64,000 nt of DNA from Ornithinicoccus hortensis (GTDB taxonomy: Bacteria; Actinomycetota; Actinomycetes; Actinomycetales; Dermatophilaceae), in NCBI RefSeq assembly GCF_006716185.1, contig NZ_VFOP01000001.1, positions 744,001 to 808,000 of the forward strand. The letters run 5' to 3'. The translations under genes and the position numbers were made by a program. This document shows, one piece after another, positions 63,270 to 64,000 of this stretch. The notes under the pieces are model-generated. The model did no database searches, was not told the origin of the DNA, and saw nothing but the letters and a program-made list of their open reading frames with translations. The first letter of the stretch is position 1; each line of letters starts with the position of its first letter.

Positions 63270-64000
63270 TTAGCCGGCGTAGTTCAGCGCCTCCAGCGTG
63301 GTCAGCACGGCGCCGTCGACGGCGGCGGACCCGCCGAGGACGTGCAGCTCGGGCGCAGCCAGCCGCACGAGCTCCTCGCCGGTGACGGGCGGCACCTGGG
63401 CCTGCTGGACCAGCAGCAGCGGCTCGCCGAGCTGGCCGGCGCGGGCGGCACCGGTCAGGGCGTCCGGCCAGTCCTGACCGGTGGCCAGGAGCACCGACTC
63501 GGCACCCTCGTGGCGCTGGGCCAGTGCCGCGGCGGTCTCGTAGCGGTCCGTGCCGTAGACCCGCTGGACGAGGCCGAACGCCCCGAGGTCGGTCACCACG
63601 TCGTCGTCGATGGCGGCCGAGCCGCCGAGCACGGTGATGGTGTCCGGGTCGAGTTCGGTCAGCGCGGCAGCCGTCTCGTCCGGCACCTCGTCGGGGCGGA
63701 CCAGGAGCACCGGAGCGTCCACCGCGCCGGCGTAGGCCGCGGCGCTCAGGGCATCGGCGTAGTCCCGGCCGGTCGCGACGAACACCTCCGTGGCCCCGTC
63801 GAACTCGGACGCGACCGCGGCAGCGGTGCCGTACCGAGTCGAACCGGAGATCCGCTCCACATCCCCGGGCGTGAACCCGCCGAGCGTGGTCACCACGTCG
63901 TCGGAGACCGCAGCCGTGCCGCCGAGGACGGCGATCGACCCGGGCTGCAGCCGGGTGAGCTCAGTCGCGGTTTCCTCGGGGACGTCCCCGGGACGGACGA
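63270..64000 (-). CDS. Cell-wall-binding repeat protein, C-terminal part (runs off the window)
   Basis: At least 242 residues, open at the right edge. It consists of tandem cell-wall-binding type 2 repeats of about 90 residues, each with R(I/V)xGxxRY.TAA, VFVATG.DYADAL, PVLLV and ITVLGGSAAI. Two full units and part of a third are inside the window. Such repeats tether secreted enzymes to the wall, so the missing N-terminal part probably has a signal peptide and perhaps a catalytic domain. Confidence 0.92.
   Translation of the reverse strand, partial: VRPGDVPEETATELTRLQPGSIAVLGGTAAVSDDVVTTLGGFTPGDVERISGSTRYGTAAAVASEFDGATEVFVATGRDYADALSAAAYAGAVDAPVLLVRPDEVPDETAAALTELDPDTITVLGGSAAIDDDVVTDLGAFGLVQRVYGTDRYETAAALAQRHEGAESVLLATGQDWPDALTGAARAGQLGEPLLLVQQAQVPPVTGEELVRLAAPELHVLGGSAAVDGAVLTTLEALNYAG

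Overview
The window is GC-rich throughout, with densely packed, often overlapping genes, many leaderless starts, GTG starts and a mycothiol-era actinobacterial gene set (EtfD-like Fe-S reductase, GTP-type PEP carboxykinase, LCP wall protein, Dcd, ECF42 sigma factor). This points to a high-GC Gram-positive actinobacterium, plausibly of the Micrococcales (Intrasporangiaceae/Ornithinimicrobiaceae-like). That placement is inference; no rRNA gene is present to confirm it.

Region 1 (1-5.9 kb): an acyl-CoA dehydrogenase, then a NarL-type two-component system divergent from an ABC-2 exporter, with three 11-bp direct repeats between them. Region 2 (5.9-13.3 kb): a five-gene dipeptide/oligopeptide ABC importer ending in a P1-family peptidase, then purU. 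Region 3 (13.5-20.3 kb): an SDR enzyme, an ECF42 sigma factor with its DGPF/YCII partner, a VOC protein divergent from a TetR regulator over shared promoter repeats, a class III aminotransferase, CutA, and a MerR/Hsp20 pair. Region 4 (20.3-26 kb): dcd, a complete OpuC-type osmolyte importer, an MmcQ-like protein and an AlkZ-like winged-helix protein. Region 5 (26-33 kb): a large EtfD-like membrane Fe-S oxidoreductase with a long repetitive tail carrying ten LGDSWL motifs, then cysK-cysE and two small membrane proteins. Region 6 (33-38.1 kb): four-gene housekeeping stretch (cspA, LCP protein, small acidic protein, PEP carboxykinase) dotted with tRNAs.

Region 7 (38.1-41 kb) is a decaying catabolic cluster: a headless LysR gene, a headless and frameshifted hydantoinase-type amidohydrolase and a twice-frameshifted M20 amidohydrolase. 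It lies between two nearly identical hairpin repeats next to tRNA-Arg. Region 8 (41-46.1 kb): a TetR/FAD-monooxygenase pair, a haloacid dehalogenase, an ankyrin protein and a Fur-katA operon with a perfect operator palindrome.

Region 9 (46.2-51.4 kb) is the most interesting unit: a tightly coupled operon of a cytoplasmic subtilisin-like protease, an ECF-type sigma factor, a small unknown protein and a TPR-CHAT (caspase-like) protease whose only well-placed start is ACG. It looks like a protease-plus-sigma signalling or conflict module. Region 10 (51.4-55.8 kb) is housekeeping (def, PH-domain protein, aminotransferase, upp, tadA, tRNA-Ser).

Region 11 (56-61.6 kb) is accessory and rearranged: a convergent DUF4342/phosphoribosyltransferase pair is present twice. 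One transferase copy is fused to foreign upstream sequence and broken by an amber codon. Between the copies lie a lower-GC two-gene operon, an ISL3 element with intact ends and an 8-bp target duplication but a dead transposase, a VapC-like remnant and a YeaQ-type membrane protein. The window ends with a beta-propeller lipoprotein, a small conserved protein and the C-terminal part of a cell-wall-binding-repeat protein running off the right edge.
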